A stretch of 64,000 bases of DNA from Teratosphaeria epicoccoides (taxonomy: Eukaryota; Ascomycota; Dothideomycetes; Mycosphaerellales; Teratosphaeriaceae): positions 1 to 64,000 of the forward strand of contig JADDMT010000011.1 in the NCBI GenBank assembly GCA_021401465.1, given 5' to 3'. The notes beneath the pieces were generated by a model. The model was not told the origin of the DNA, did not search any database, and saw only the letters and a program-made list of their open reading frames with translations. Each line of letters opens with the position of its first letter. The first letter of the stretch is position 1. This document shows, piece by piece, positions 19,399 through 29,962 of this stretch. The translations under genes were made by a program, and so were the position numbers.

Positions 19399-21767
19399 AT
19401 GTTGCATCAGATCGCAACGCGGCTGCGCGGGATAAGTTGCCGATTTTCAAGACAGTACACTACAGCAATCATGCGGGAGAATGCCATGGATGCAGCGACT
19501 CTTGAGCAATACTTTGCCGATGACCCTCCGACAATCGTGCCACTCGCCATCAAGCCTCACTTCGAAGCACTGAACGAGCAAGAAAAGAAGTACGCTCACT
19601 ACATAAGCCGAGCAGCATTTGCTGGCACAAGGGTAAATCTGCGCCAAGTCAGCCCAGAGTCAGAAACGATCTACGACTTCATCGTCACCTTGCACAAGAA
19701 CGCCAATGGTACGTGTGGTCAATGCTGCCTTGGCAAGCAAGCGACTTTGATACCTCTCCTTTATGTTTCTTGTCTAGAGGGCCCCAGCCGATGACATTGT
19801 GGCTAATGCGTGGACAGGAGATTGGAATCAGCTGGCGTCAAAGGCCAGCCTCTCCAGCGTGGACTTGAAGCATTTCCTGAGCTATGCAGCTCAATTCATT
19901 GGCAACACTGGCAACTATAAGAGCTTTGGGGATTCGAAGTTCATTCCACGCGTGGCTACGGAGAAGATCGCAGCACTTGCATCTGCATCGGGATCAGTGG
20001 CGGAAAAGCTGTACGAGGCAATTAAAGATGATCTATACGAATCGACATCTACCGCGAAAATGCACCTCGGCTACCCAGACAAGGGCCACATCTCTACGTA
20101 CTATCCAGACTCTCCGGATATCACTGCAGCCGAGATAGAACACACCTCTGAGTTCATCAAGAACATCCCTCTAATGCCGGAGAACACTCGTTTGCGCAAG
20201 AATAAAGATGGCAATTTCGATCTCCTGATCGCATCAGCTGTCACCGATCCGGCTGTCCGCGACACTAAGCAAGCAGAGTATGAGCTCGATGGTCCTCTCA
20301 AAGGCAGAAAGATGCGTCTAGTCTACGGAGATCACCAGACCGAGTTTGCGAAAATCAGTCGCAACCTCATGGAGGCCAAAAAATATGCTCTCAATCCAGA
20401 AGAGGGCAAGATGCATGGAGAGTATATCAAGTCTTTCCATGATGGCTCCATGTTCGCGCACAAGGAGTCGCAGCGTTACTGGATCCAGGACAAGGGGCCG
20501 ATGGTCGAGAGCAACATCGGCTTCATAGAAACTTATCGGGACCCGCACGGCATTCGAGGCGAGTGGGAAGGATTCGCGGCCATGATCAACAAGGAGCGGA
20601 CGAAAGCCTTCGGCAAGCTTGTAGAGTCTGCTCCTGAGCAAATACCAAAGCTCCCATGGCCTAAGGAATTTGAGAAGGACAAGTTCCTTGCGCCTGACTT
20701 CACCAGCTTGGAAGTGCTGTCATTTGCAGGCTCAGGCATACCTGCAGGCATCAACATTGTATGTTTCTTCACAGAACACGATTGATATTGCCTGAGAGCA
20801 TACTGACTATGAATTGCAGCCCAACTACGACGATATCAGACAAAACGAGGGCTTCAAGAATGTGTCATTGGGAAACGTAATGAGCGCTGCTGCGCCGAAA
20901 GAGCCAACTCCGTTCATCAGGGATGGAGACCAGAATGTCTACGACGAGTTCAAGGACGAAGCATTCGAGGTACAGGTCGGCCTACATGAACTCTTGGGTC
21001 ATGGCTGCGGCAAGCTGCTCCAGGAGACTGAGCCTGGCAAATACAACTTTGATATCAAGAACCCGCCCGTCAGCCCTGTCTCCGGCAAGCCAGTCACCAC
21101 ATACTATAAGCCTGGTGAGACATGGGGTAGCGTCTTCGGTGGAATGGGCCCATCGTACGAGGAGTGTCGCGCCGAGAGTGTAGCGATGTCCTTGTGTCCG
21201 GATTACAAAATCCTGCAGATTTTCGGCTTTGGCGACGGTACGGAGGATATCAACAACAAGGCTGGTGACGTGCTTTACGTCTGCTACCTTCAAATGGCCC
21301 GCGCAGGTCTTGCAGCGCTCCAGTTCTGGGATCCAAACTCGCGCAAATGGGGTCAAGCTCACATGCAAGCCCGCTTCGCAATCCTTCAAGTCTTCCTCGG
21401 CGCTGGCGGCGACTTCTGCACTCTCAGGAGCACCAAGGACGATCTCTCAGATCTGAAGATCCATCTCGACAAGACGAAGATACAGTCACATGGTCGACCG
21501 GCTGTCAATGCCTTCTTGCAGAAGATCCATGTATACAAAGCGACAGCGGACATTGAGACGGCCAAGAAGTTTTACGAAGGTCAGTACACTCATGTCAATG
21601 AGTGGTATGCTACGAAGGTTCGGCCACAAGTGTTGAGGCAGGCGAAGCCACGGAAGGTGTTTGTGCAGGCGAACACGTTATTGGAGGATGACAAGGTAGT
21701 TTTGAAGGAGTATGAGGCGACGCCAGAGGGCATGATCCAGAGTTTTGTCGACAGAGATTACATTTGA
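19399..21767 (+). CDS. Dipeptidyl peptidase III (M49 zinc peptidase)
   Basis: Three exons: 19399-19708, 19818-20758 and 20820-21767; introns 19709-19817 and 20759-20819; 2199 nt, 732 aa. DPP III removes dipeptides from the N-terminus of short peptides. The zinc motif HELLGH is near residue 473 and the second motif EECRAE follows in the same exon; both are hallmarks of family M49. Other family segments are VNLRQVSPESETIYDFI, AAQFIGNTGNYKSFGDSKFI and FIETYRDPHGIRGEWEGFAA. The first splice was placed to give NANGDWNQL, matching the family. The first 25-30 residues (MLHQIATRLRGISCRFSRQY) are basic with no acids and resemble a mitochondrial presequence. Internal Met at about 25 and 30 could start a cytosolic form. 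Confidence 0.92.
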
Positions 21768-22034
21768 GGCAACGCTGGAGCAGCTCAGGACGAGTTGAGA
21801 AATGAGTCAACGCTGTAGTGCGTTTGACTCCATGAGCATCGCATGTGCGTACTTGTAAAAAAGGGCCCGGATGAAAGTTTGTCCCTGCGCCGCTCGCCAT
21901 CAACATTTGAGCTACCTGTCTGGCAACTGCTCTACACGGGGTTGGCCTTACGAGCTGCCCAAAATCTACGACCAGCAGCAAACTTCTCAGACCGAAGCAT
22001 TGGTCTCTGTCTGCAGAGGATTGCAGAGGCGACA

Positions 22035-22511
22035 ATGGCTGTCGCCGCGAACATCCTCAATCTTCTTGGCGTCGTCCTTTTAGCACATGCGTATGCTTGA
22101 CCCTTCATGATAGTGCAGTCGCGACCTCGACTGACATCGGAATGTAGTGTCTACAGCGCATACGAGCATTCTCTCCTACCCTCATCCGCAGCACCCCCTT
22201 CACCAAGCGCTCTCCTCCCAAGGTCACTAGATCCGAAAGCCAACCTACCCGTCGACATCACTCTCGAGACGCTCTTCTCAGTCCTGCTACTATGCGTTGG
22301 TGTGGTGCTGAGTAGTCCTGGGCTGAAGCCTATTCAGTGGCACGTCTGGGCGGGCAGGCTGGAGCGCAGCACGGAGGCACGAAAGGTGGAAGAAGTTGGT
22401 ATCGGCGGCGGAAATCCGTATGCGGCATTGGAGCAGAGGCCTGGGTTCCTGGACATCAGGGCGCAGAGAAGAGAGTTCGAAGCGTGGGAGAAGGGGATGG
22501 GGAAGTCGTAG
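22035..22511 (+). CDS. EMC5: ER membrane protein complex subunit 5
   Basis: Two exons, 22035-22090 and 22148-22511 (intron 22091-22147), 139 aa. EMC5/MMGT1 is a small core subunit of the ER membrane complex that inserts transmembrane proteins. The short first exon encodes the first membrane helix (NILNLLGVVLLAHA), continuing across the splice into VYSAYEHSLLPSS. A second helix is LETLFSVLLLCVGVVLSS, followed by LKPIQWHVWA and a charged cytosolic tail with NPYAALEQRPGFLDIRAQR. This matches fungal EMC5 in order and length. The ATG at 22035 is the only sensible start. Confidence 0.9.
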
Positions 22512-22806
22512 TAGATGGAGAGGGTGGTATAGATTGTGGACACACCGCAATGCAAGCTTGAGGATCAAACATAATACCACATGGGCTCTGATCAGGGGCA
22601 CGGTATTGAGGTCCGTGGCTAGAAAGAGGCTTCCATGAGTCTCGGAATGAGATGAGGCCGCTCATACCACTCTGAGGAAGGAGCGTGCTTGCACCTTCCG
22701 TCTGAAACTGCTGGACCACCGGGCATCATAGGCTCCCAACGTTTTGCATTACACAACTTTCAGCCTCTTCCATTCGTGTTGACTTTGATACCCGCATAGA
22801 AGCAAC

Positions 22807-25800
22807 ATGGTGTCAGCTTCCCGATCAAGCGGGCGCAGTGGCAGCATCAATGCCACGCGGTCCATCCGCGGCCGGAGCGACTCCCGCAGCTTCAGCTCAC
22901 ACTCCCGCTCAGGATCCAGGTACAGCACGGCATCGCGCCACTCTTCTACAGCGCCCTCTTGGCAACACAATGGCCGTGAACGGGGTCCCGTTCGGCGCGT
23001 CTCGTCCCGTTCAGACCGTGCAATGTCGGCAGTGACCCACACGTCGCGGCGGTCCAGTCGAACTATGGTCGGCAATGAAGATATTCATGCCGAACGCCAG
23101 CCACCACCGGATGAGCTCGAAGCCGAACTGGATGCTCTGAACGAGGTGATCATGGCAGTCAGCGTCACGGATCGTGGGACTACTGGTTGCGCTTACTATG
23201 TTGCACGTCAGGAGAAGCTATGTTTTATGGAGGATGTCCAATGTGGCGGCCCAGACATTGTCGACTCTTGTGAGCGTAGGCTACATCGGACGACTATTCA
23301 AGATCACTGATTGTGCTGTAGTGAAGCTATTGATCGACCCGACTGTCATCCTCGTCTCTTCGAAGTGCGACGATAGCGTCCTGGACCGCCTCGACCCCGA
23401 GATGAGAGATGGCAGAGACATGTCCGTGGATGGCCGTAGCACTGATCAGACACGCCTTCCGTACCTGCTGGAGTGCCGCCCGAATGCCGAGTTCGGATAT
23501 GAAGCTGCACGGAATAAGCTCGTCAACCTCCGGATTGGTCAACGTGACGGGCCTAGAGTGACCTTCATTGTGCCTGGCGATGTCGTCACGGAGGTCGACG
23601 ACCACAATGACCGAGATGGCAGTCTTGCGGGCCGTCAAGGTGCACTGCTCCGTCTCTCGGGTTGGATCAATATCGAGAGCCGCACGACGGTCGGCTGCGC
23701 TGGAGCGGTCTTGTCGCATCTTCAGCGGCGCCGGGCCGCCGCTTACTTGCCCGGCGATCGAGGTGCGGCGTCCATGTTTCGTGTCGGCACTGTTGAGATG
23801 TTCAGCTTGAGCGGCACAATGTTCATCAATTCCGACACCCTTCTTTCGCTACAGATTACGTCGACTGAGTCTCACCCTAATCTTGGCCCCGCAAGCAGCA
23901 AAGGCTGGACCAGCGGTGCCAAAGAAGGCCTTTCGGTGTATGGGCTTTTTCACCAGCTTGCGAAAACTGCTCAAGGCCGTGCGTTGCTGAAGCAGTACTT
24001 TCTTCGACCTAGCCTGAACATTAACGTGATCAATGAACGGCTCAACACGATCGAAGTGCTACTGCGGCCGGAGAACACCAATTGTCTCGAGCGACTAGTC
24101 GAGAGCCTGGCCAAAGTCAAGAACATGCGCATCAGCACAGTCAACCTGCGCAAAGGCATCAGCAGCGGGGTGAACAGGAACCGCGGTGTAAGCACTTCGG
24201 TATGGCCGAACATCCGCAACTTCGTGTACTACGCCCTTCAGATCACGGACGTCGTCACAGAAACGTTTGGTGCGAATCGTCTGGCGCTTTTCAACAAGAT
24301 CCTGGAAACATTTGACAAGAAGCAGCTCTCCACTGTAGGCAAGCTCATCAATGATATTGTCGATTTCGACGCAAGTAAGGAGCAGCGACACACAGTCGTC
24401 CAGGCTGGCGTGGACCCCGACCTAGATGAGATCAAGCGCACATACGAGGGCATCGAAGACCTTCTCTCACAAGTTGCAAGCCACATCGCGGACAGCGTGC
24501 CTGCCGAACTTGACTCCAAGGTCAACGTTATCTTCTTCCCCCAGATTGGCTTTCTCATCACCATCCGTAAAGATGAAGACACAGGCCGTGGCGTCTTCGA
24601 AGGCACCGTCAACGACCCCTGGGAAAAGATGTTCAACACCGACAACATGGCATACTACAAGAATTCTAACATGGCAGAGATGGATCAGCATTTTGGCGAC
24701 ATCTACGGCCGGATCTGCGATAAAGAAATTGAAATTGTGCAACAGCTCGGCGAGCGCGTGCTCGAGAACGAAAATCTGCTCAACTCTGTATCAGATACTT
24801 GCGGCGAGCTTGACAGCTTCGTGGCTCTTGCTCGTGGGGCCAGGAAGTACAATCTCTGCAGACCCAGGATCACTGAAGAGAATGTGATCGAGATCAGGAA
24901 CGGGAGGCACCCATTACAGGAGCTGACCGTTACCAACTACGTCCCAAATGACACATACCTGGTCGGTGGTGCGGGTAGTGGAGGGGAGGAATATGTTTCA
25001 GAGCTGAGCATGTCGCATGGAGGTCGCACGTCTCAGGGACATGCCCGACACAGTGCCCAAGGACCGAGCACCGTCATGATGACAGGTCCAAACTACTCTG
25101 GCAAGAGCGTCTACCTCAAGCAGGTGGCTGTCATTGTCTACATGGGTCACATCGGATGTTTCGTCCCGGCTGACAGCGCAAAGATTGGCCTGACAGACAA
25201 GATCCTCACACGAATCTCGACGAGAGAAAGCGTCTCGAGGGTCCAGAGCGCCTTCATGATCGATCTACAGCAGATCTCACTCGCTCTCAGCTTGGCCACT
25301 CGCCGCAGTCTGGTTGTTGTTGACGAGCTTGGTAAGGGCACTGAATCGTACGATGGTGCCGGCTTAGCGGCAGGCGTCTTCGAGTATTTCCTGAACCGAG
25401 GCGCGGAGAATCCGAAAGTGTGTGGCGCGACACACTTCCATGAGATCTTTGAGACAGGATTCCTGGCCCCTCGGCCTGAGCTCGCTCTCGCACACATGCA
25501 GGTGCACGTGGATAGACATGTTCGCGACGTCGGTGATCAGATCACCTACCTCTATCAGTACCAGCCTGGTCGCAGTTCATCCAGCTATGGGACAGTGTGT
25601 GCGGCCATCAACGGGATCGATGAGGCTGTCGTTGCGAGGGCTGAGGAGTTGACTGATCTGGCTAACAGAGGCGAAGATCTGGTGGAGGCCTTAGCTGAGC
25701 TACCGTCTGGCGAGCTTGCTGAGCTTGAGGACGCGGAAAATATTGCTCGTGACTTCCTTGAGGTCGACATTCATGACCAGCCACGCGAGATTTTGGATGA

Positions 25801-25840
25801 TCTTGTTACGCTGGCGAGCTCGACGCGTGGTGGGTTGTGA
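22807..25840 (+). CDS. MSH5: Meiotic MutS homologue MSH5
   Basis: Two exons, 22807-23269 and 23322-25840 (intron 23270-23321), 2982 nt, 993 aa. MSH5 pairs with MSH4 to stabilise Holliday junctions and promote meiotic crossovers; it does not repair mismatches and lacks the mismatch-reading domain I. The ATPase carries the Walker A segment TGPNYSGKSVYLKQ, HIGCFVPADSAKIGLTDKI, STRESVSRVQSAFMIDLQQ and VVVDELGKGTESYDGAGLA, then GATHFHEIFETGFL. The SVSR.QSAFM wording separates MSH5 from MSH4 and the mismatch-repair MSHs. The first about 85 residues are an unusual Ser/Arg-rich extension (SRSSGRSGSINATRSIRGRS). The splice joins IVDS to LKLLIDPTVILVS. Confidence 0.93.
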
Positions 25841-26595
25841 TGTCCAGAAACGACTCTGAGCAGTGCATCGCTATGCACCCGAGAATCGTTTCGAGCTTTT
25901 TGAAATTCGTCGGGATGCTCTGCTTTTCCTGTCTCCGAATGGTGTGCTATTCTTCGGTGGTGCTACAGCGACATGTCTTGAATCAGTTGATCAACTGATC
26001 GACTGATTGGCTGCTTGGTGTTATGGGCCTCGCGATACCGTTGACTGAACGAGGGGTCGACGTTAATCGCTTGATCCGAATGAGGAGACATGTAGATGGA
26101 TTTCTCGCTCGACACATTCGATCATCCTTATCATCCTTATCACCATAGGTTCTTCGACAGCATGTCCCATCATGACGATGTAAACCTCTTCCACGCATTT
26201 GGATGGCCAGCCGAGACTCGCGCCATAGACCCTTACCACACGGTGGATCCTCGCAGCGTCGTGATGGCGCGGCCCATCCTGCGTTGTTAGTAGTGACAGG
26301 GGAAATCTACATGGTCCAGAACTCAATGGTCCAGAACTCAATGGTCCAGAACTCAATGGTCCAGAACTCAATGGTCTAGAACATTTCTTCTTACTCAAAA
26401 GTCAATTCATCTCTCGCCACTCAATAGTCTTCTCTTTGCTCAGTGATCCCAAGGAGGGTGTTGATCGACGTTGTCGTTTTGACCTGCAAACAGACTCTTG
26501 GAATTTAGTTTTTGGATAGCCGTTGCCCACTGCAGAGTTCCGGAAGACGAAACTCAAGCTGCGCTGCTGCGCTTATTGGCCAGGAATATATCAAG
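25841..26595. other. Intergenic region with a tandem repeat
   Basis: 755 bp between MSH5 and the MFS transporter. It contains a 15-bp tandem repeat (26311-26380) and a short palindrome around CAGTTGATCAACTG (about 25984). No gene is seen. Confidence 0.55.
26311..26380. repeat. 15-bp tandem repeat, 4.7 copies
   Basis: Four exact copies of ATGGTCCAGAACTCA followed by a partial copy with one change. It lies about 215 bp upstream of the MFS transporter start, so it could affect that promoter. It is not coding in any supported gene. Confidence 0.95.
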
Positions 26596-28685
26596 ATGAA
26601 CGTCGAGGATTGTCGCTTCGAGCGAGATGAATTTGAGGCGAATACTCAGCTCTCGGAGAGCTATTCTAGAAACAGTCATGCAACAAAGCGCGAAGAATGG
26701 ATAGAAGAGCTATCCGGCGAGAGCACTGCCTCGACAATATCGAGCTGCATCGAAAGCGCAGAGACTCCACCTGATATCGGTGTCTCCCGCATGCCTACGG
26801 AGCACGAATACTTTGACCTTGAATGGCATCCGACAGCGCTCAGCCGCATCAGGAGTGGACGAAGCCAGCACGAGCAGACTGTCGGCACAAGTCTACGAAG
26901 CGGGACGGTGTCTCGAGCCAGCAGGAAGCCACTGCCGAACTTTGGCGGCGGCAAGCCGTACCCACTGCCATTACCGGAGCGAGAGGAATATGTTGTTGAA
27001 TTCGATGGCCCAGACGATCCTTTGCATCCCCAAAATTGGCCGTTGAAGAAGAAGGTCCCAGTAGCTGTAGTGCTCGGCTTTGCTACTCTTACCGCGGCGT
27101 TTGGCAGTTCAGTGTTTTCGGCGGCGACATCATCGGTGGCGGAGGTCTTCGGCGTCTCAAAAGTGGTGGGCATCCTCGGAGTATCACTCTACGTGCTGGG
27201 ATTCGCAACGGGTCCAATGATATGGGCGCCGATGTCAGAGCTCTTCGGCAGGAAGAGGCCATTACTTATCTCATCTTTTGGATTCTCGATCTTCTCAATT
27301 GCGGTCGCCGTGGCTAAGGATCTCCAGACTGTGTTCATCTGCCGCTTCTTTGGAGGTAAAAGGCACCCCATGTGAATTTCAAAATGCCCAAGCTAACTAA
27401 TGATTTCAAAGGCTTTTTCGGGGCGTGTCCGCTTGCTGTCGTTGGTGCTGTCTTCGCTGACCTGTTCAACAACCGTCAGAGAGGTCTTGCCATATCCTTG
27501 TTCTCGATTGCAGTATTTGCAGGCCCTCTCCTTGCCCCCTTCATCGGCGGCTTTGTCGACCAGTCCTACCTTGGCTGGCGATGGACCGAGTATATGGCGG
27601 CCATGATGGGATTTCTCGGTCTCGGCCTTTCCCTGCTCTTCCTTGAGGAGACTTATGCTCCAGTCGTCCTGGTGAATAAAGCAGCCGATCTCCGGCGACG
27701 CACGAAGAATTGGGGTATCCATGCAAAGCAAGAAGAGATTGAGATTGACTTCCAGGAGTTGATCGAGAAGAATCTGAGCAGGCCAATGATGATGCTGTTC
27801 ACAGAACCCATCGTGCTCAGTCTGAGCATATATATGGCATTCGTCTATGGTCTGCTCTACCTCTTCCTGACATTGTGAGTCTCTTCCATAGCGGCCTCTG
27901 GCGATACCACGTACTGACTGCTTGAAAGCTACCCGATCGTGTTCCAGCAGATCCACGGCATGAATAGGGGTGTTGGTGGCCTCCCTTTCATTGGTATGAT
28001 CACTGGCGAGATGTTCGCCGGGGTTTACATGATCATTGCGCAGCCCTCATACAACCGTAAGCTGGCCGCAAACAACAATGCCCCAGTGCCCGAATGGCGC
28101 ATGCCGCCGGCCATCGTGGGAGGTGTGCTATTTGCTCTAGGCATCTTCTGGTTTGGCTGGTCGGGCTACCGGGCTGATACTCACTGGATCGCGCCAGCCC
28201 TGTCCGGTCTGTTCACCGGCTTTGGCATCATGTCAATCTTCCTTCAGTGTCTGAACTATCTGATCGACTCTTATCTGATGTTCGCTGCGTCAGTAAGTAT
28301 AGTTTCGCGCAGCCACGTGCGTCCTCACGTTCCCGTCCCGCATGCTGACCACCTTGCCAGGCAATCGCCGCAACCACCTTCCTGCGAAGTCTATGCGGTG
28401 CAGGATTTCCGCTCTTCGCGACCTATATGATTGAGGGCCTTGGGGTGCAGTGGGCGGGTGCGTAAAGCTATTCCTGGAACCATTTGTGAGACAAAGAAGA
28501 GTGCTGACGATCGTTGCCAAGGCACTCTGCTTGGTTGTGTTGGTCTGCTCCTGGTCCCACTGCCGGTCTTGTTCTACCTCAAAGGAGCAAAGCTTCGGTC
28601 GAGGAGCAAATTCGCGCCCACTTTCCCGGTTGCAAGTCAGGCAAATGCTTCGCTGCCAGAGAGCGATGAAGAGAAGGAGGCGTAG
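26596..28685 (+). CDS. DHA1-type MFS multidrug/drug:H+ antiporter
   Basis: Five exons: 26596-27355, 27412-27874, 27929-28292, 28361-28457 and 28522-28685; 1848 nt, 615 aa. The roughly 150-residue cytosolic N-terminus ends in the DHA1-type signature FDGPDDPLHPQNWPLKKK just before the first membrane helix. Further family marks are GFATGPMIWAPMSELFGRKR, FADLFNNRQRGLAISLFS, the second-half start EPIVLSLSIYMAFVYGLLYL, and FPIVF/YPIVFQQIHGMN. Twelve helices are apparent. Family members export azoles, polyamines, mycotoxins or other small molecules; the substrate here cannot be told. Every splice restores the family reading and the sum is in frame. No biosynthetic cluster surrounds it, so a general efflux role is most likely. 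Confidence 0.9.
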
Positions 28686-28993
28686 TGTAGGCTGAGCAGA
28701 AATCTTCTAGCTCCGTTGAGATGACTCTATGTCAGCTCGGCGCCGTGTCTGTAAAATAACTATCATGGACGTTCACCGTATGAAGCGCTTGACCGGTGAA
28801 GTTACTGATCATTGCTGTTGACCATTCTCAATCATGTGCGTCGTCAAGATGAGGCTGTTGTGCTTGGGTTGATATTCTAAGCCTCGGCCGCGATTGCGGA
28901 TACGGATACACCGTTGAACATCTTCTCAACTTCTGTACCCACAAAGTCAACGACATCATCAACTTCGCCAACTCACAAGCTGCAGGAGCTAGC
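28686..28993. other. Intergenic region between MFS gene and MAPR-like gene
   Basis: 308 bp holding the transporter 3' end and the next promoter. Nothing else is visible. Confidence 0.5.
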
Positions 28994-29463
28994 ATGTCGT
29001 TCGAACCCAAGCAAAAGGTGGAACTGGATCCTCCGAAAGACGACCCAATAAGTCTGGACTTTCTGTCCAAATGCGATGGTCTGCAGCCCCACGCGGTCTC
29101 CAGGCTCATCACTTACCACAACGAACAGGCACGAATCCAGACTACCCGACCTACGTAGCCATCAAGGGCACTGTGTTCGATGTGAGCGGCAACAAAGCGT
29201 ACGGCCCCGACGGCTCGTACAGAGGTACAATCCCGACATGTCACGGTCTAGTCCTAGAGACGCCTGCTGACACGCATCTGAAAGTGTTTGCCGGCAAGGA
29301 CGCATCGAGAGCACTGGCGCAGTCATCACTCAAGCCAGAAGACGCTCGACCAGACTGGGACGACTTATCGGACGAACACAAGAAGGTCCTCAACGACTGG
29401 TACACGTTCTTCAGCAAGCGCTACAACATCAAGGGCCAGATTGCAGGCGCTGCTAATTTGTAG
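28994..29463 (+). CDS. MAPR/Dap1-type cytochrome b5-like haem-binding protein
   Basis: Three exons: 28994-29078, 29129-29224 and 29285-29463; introns 29079-29128 and 29225-29284; 360 nt, 119 aa. The fold is cytochrome b5-like: LSKCDGTNPDYPTYVAIKGT, VFDVSGNKAYGPDGSYR, then VFAGKDASRALAQSS. Dap1/PGRMC proteins bind haem through Tyr residues and support cytochrome P450 enzymes of sterol synthesis. Unlike yeast Dap1 there is no obvious N-terminal membrane helix. The second intron is 60 nt and free of stops, so an unspliced reading would insert 20 residues between SYR and VFAG. Removing it gives the family's continuous SYRVFAGKDASRALA, which is why I call it an intron. Confidence 0.83.
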
Positions 29464-29690
29464 TTTACAAGGCAATCACTTCCATCCCGACTCCCAGATT
29501 TCCAACACCCGTGGGGCTGCCCAAGTATCCACGCTTCATGCCCTCCCGGCATCGTGATCCAAAGGTCAACGCTGAACGCAAAAAACAATCAATGGGTATG
29601 TCCGTTAACGCCATTCGCCACCACTGGCGACCCTTCAAAAGCCTGGAAAACATAGCAGAGAACGATGTACAGGATCATCGCGGCATTCTG

Positions 29691-29962
29691 TTATAGCCTC
29701 AACGGGTGTTGATTCTGCTGAGCGCGCCTCGTGGCCGCCGCTTGCTGGGCGCATGACTGGCAAAGCTGATTCGCGCTGATCCACTCGCGCGAGATGGACC
29801 AGGAGCCGAAGCATTGATGGTTTGGGTCGTTCCGCGCGAAGTGACAATGCTTGATGAGCCGCCGTCCGGCGTGGGTACAGTGAAAGTGGATGACCTCGTA
29901 CTGCCAGGCGTGTCAGCGTTTGAGTGGGCGAATTGCTGCGTGAGTGAACTTACCTGGCACAT
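29691..29962 (-). CDS. Small Cys/His-rich conserved-type fungal protein
   Basis: Two exons, 29954-29962 (9 nt, Met-Cys-Gln) and 29691-29900, intron 29901-29953; 72 aa. The donor is a perfect GTAAGT and a CTGAC branch site precedes the CAG acceptor. The product starts MCQYEVIHFHCTHAGRRL and continues IKHCHFARNDPNHQCFGSWS, ISREWISANQLCQSCAQ. It holds six Cys and several His in a C-x7-C-x-H...HCH...C...C-x2-C arrangement, suggesting metal binding. I recall similar short fungal proteins beginning MC-x-YE-x2-HF-x-C, but no named family or function. Other frames of the stretch give only low-quality peptides. It is convergent with the MAPR-like gene. Confidence 0.55.

Noticed and set aside
18364..29463. 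A secondary-metabolite cluster around the MFS transporter
   Set aside because: Neighbours are housekeeping genes (DPP3, EMC5, MSH5, MAPR-like); no synthase or tailoring enzyme lies nearby.
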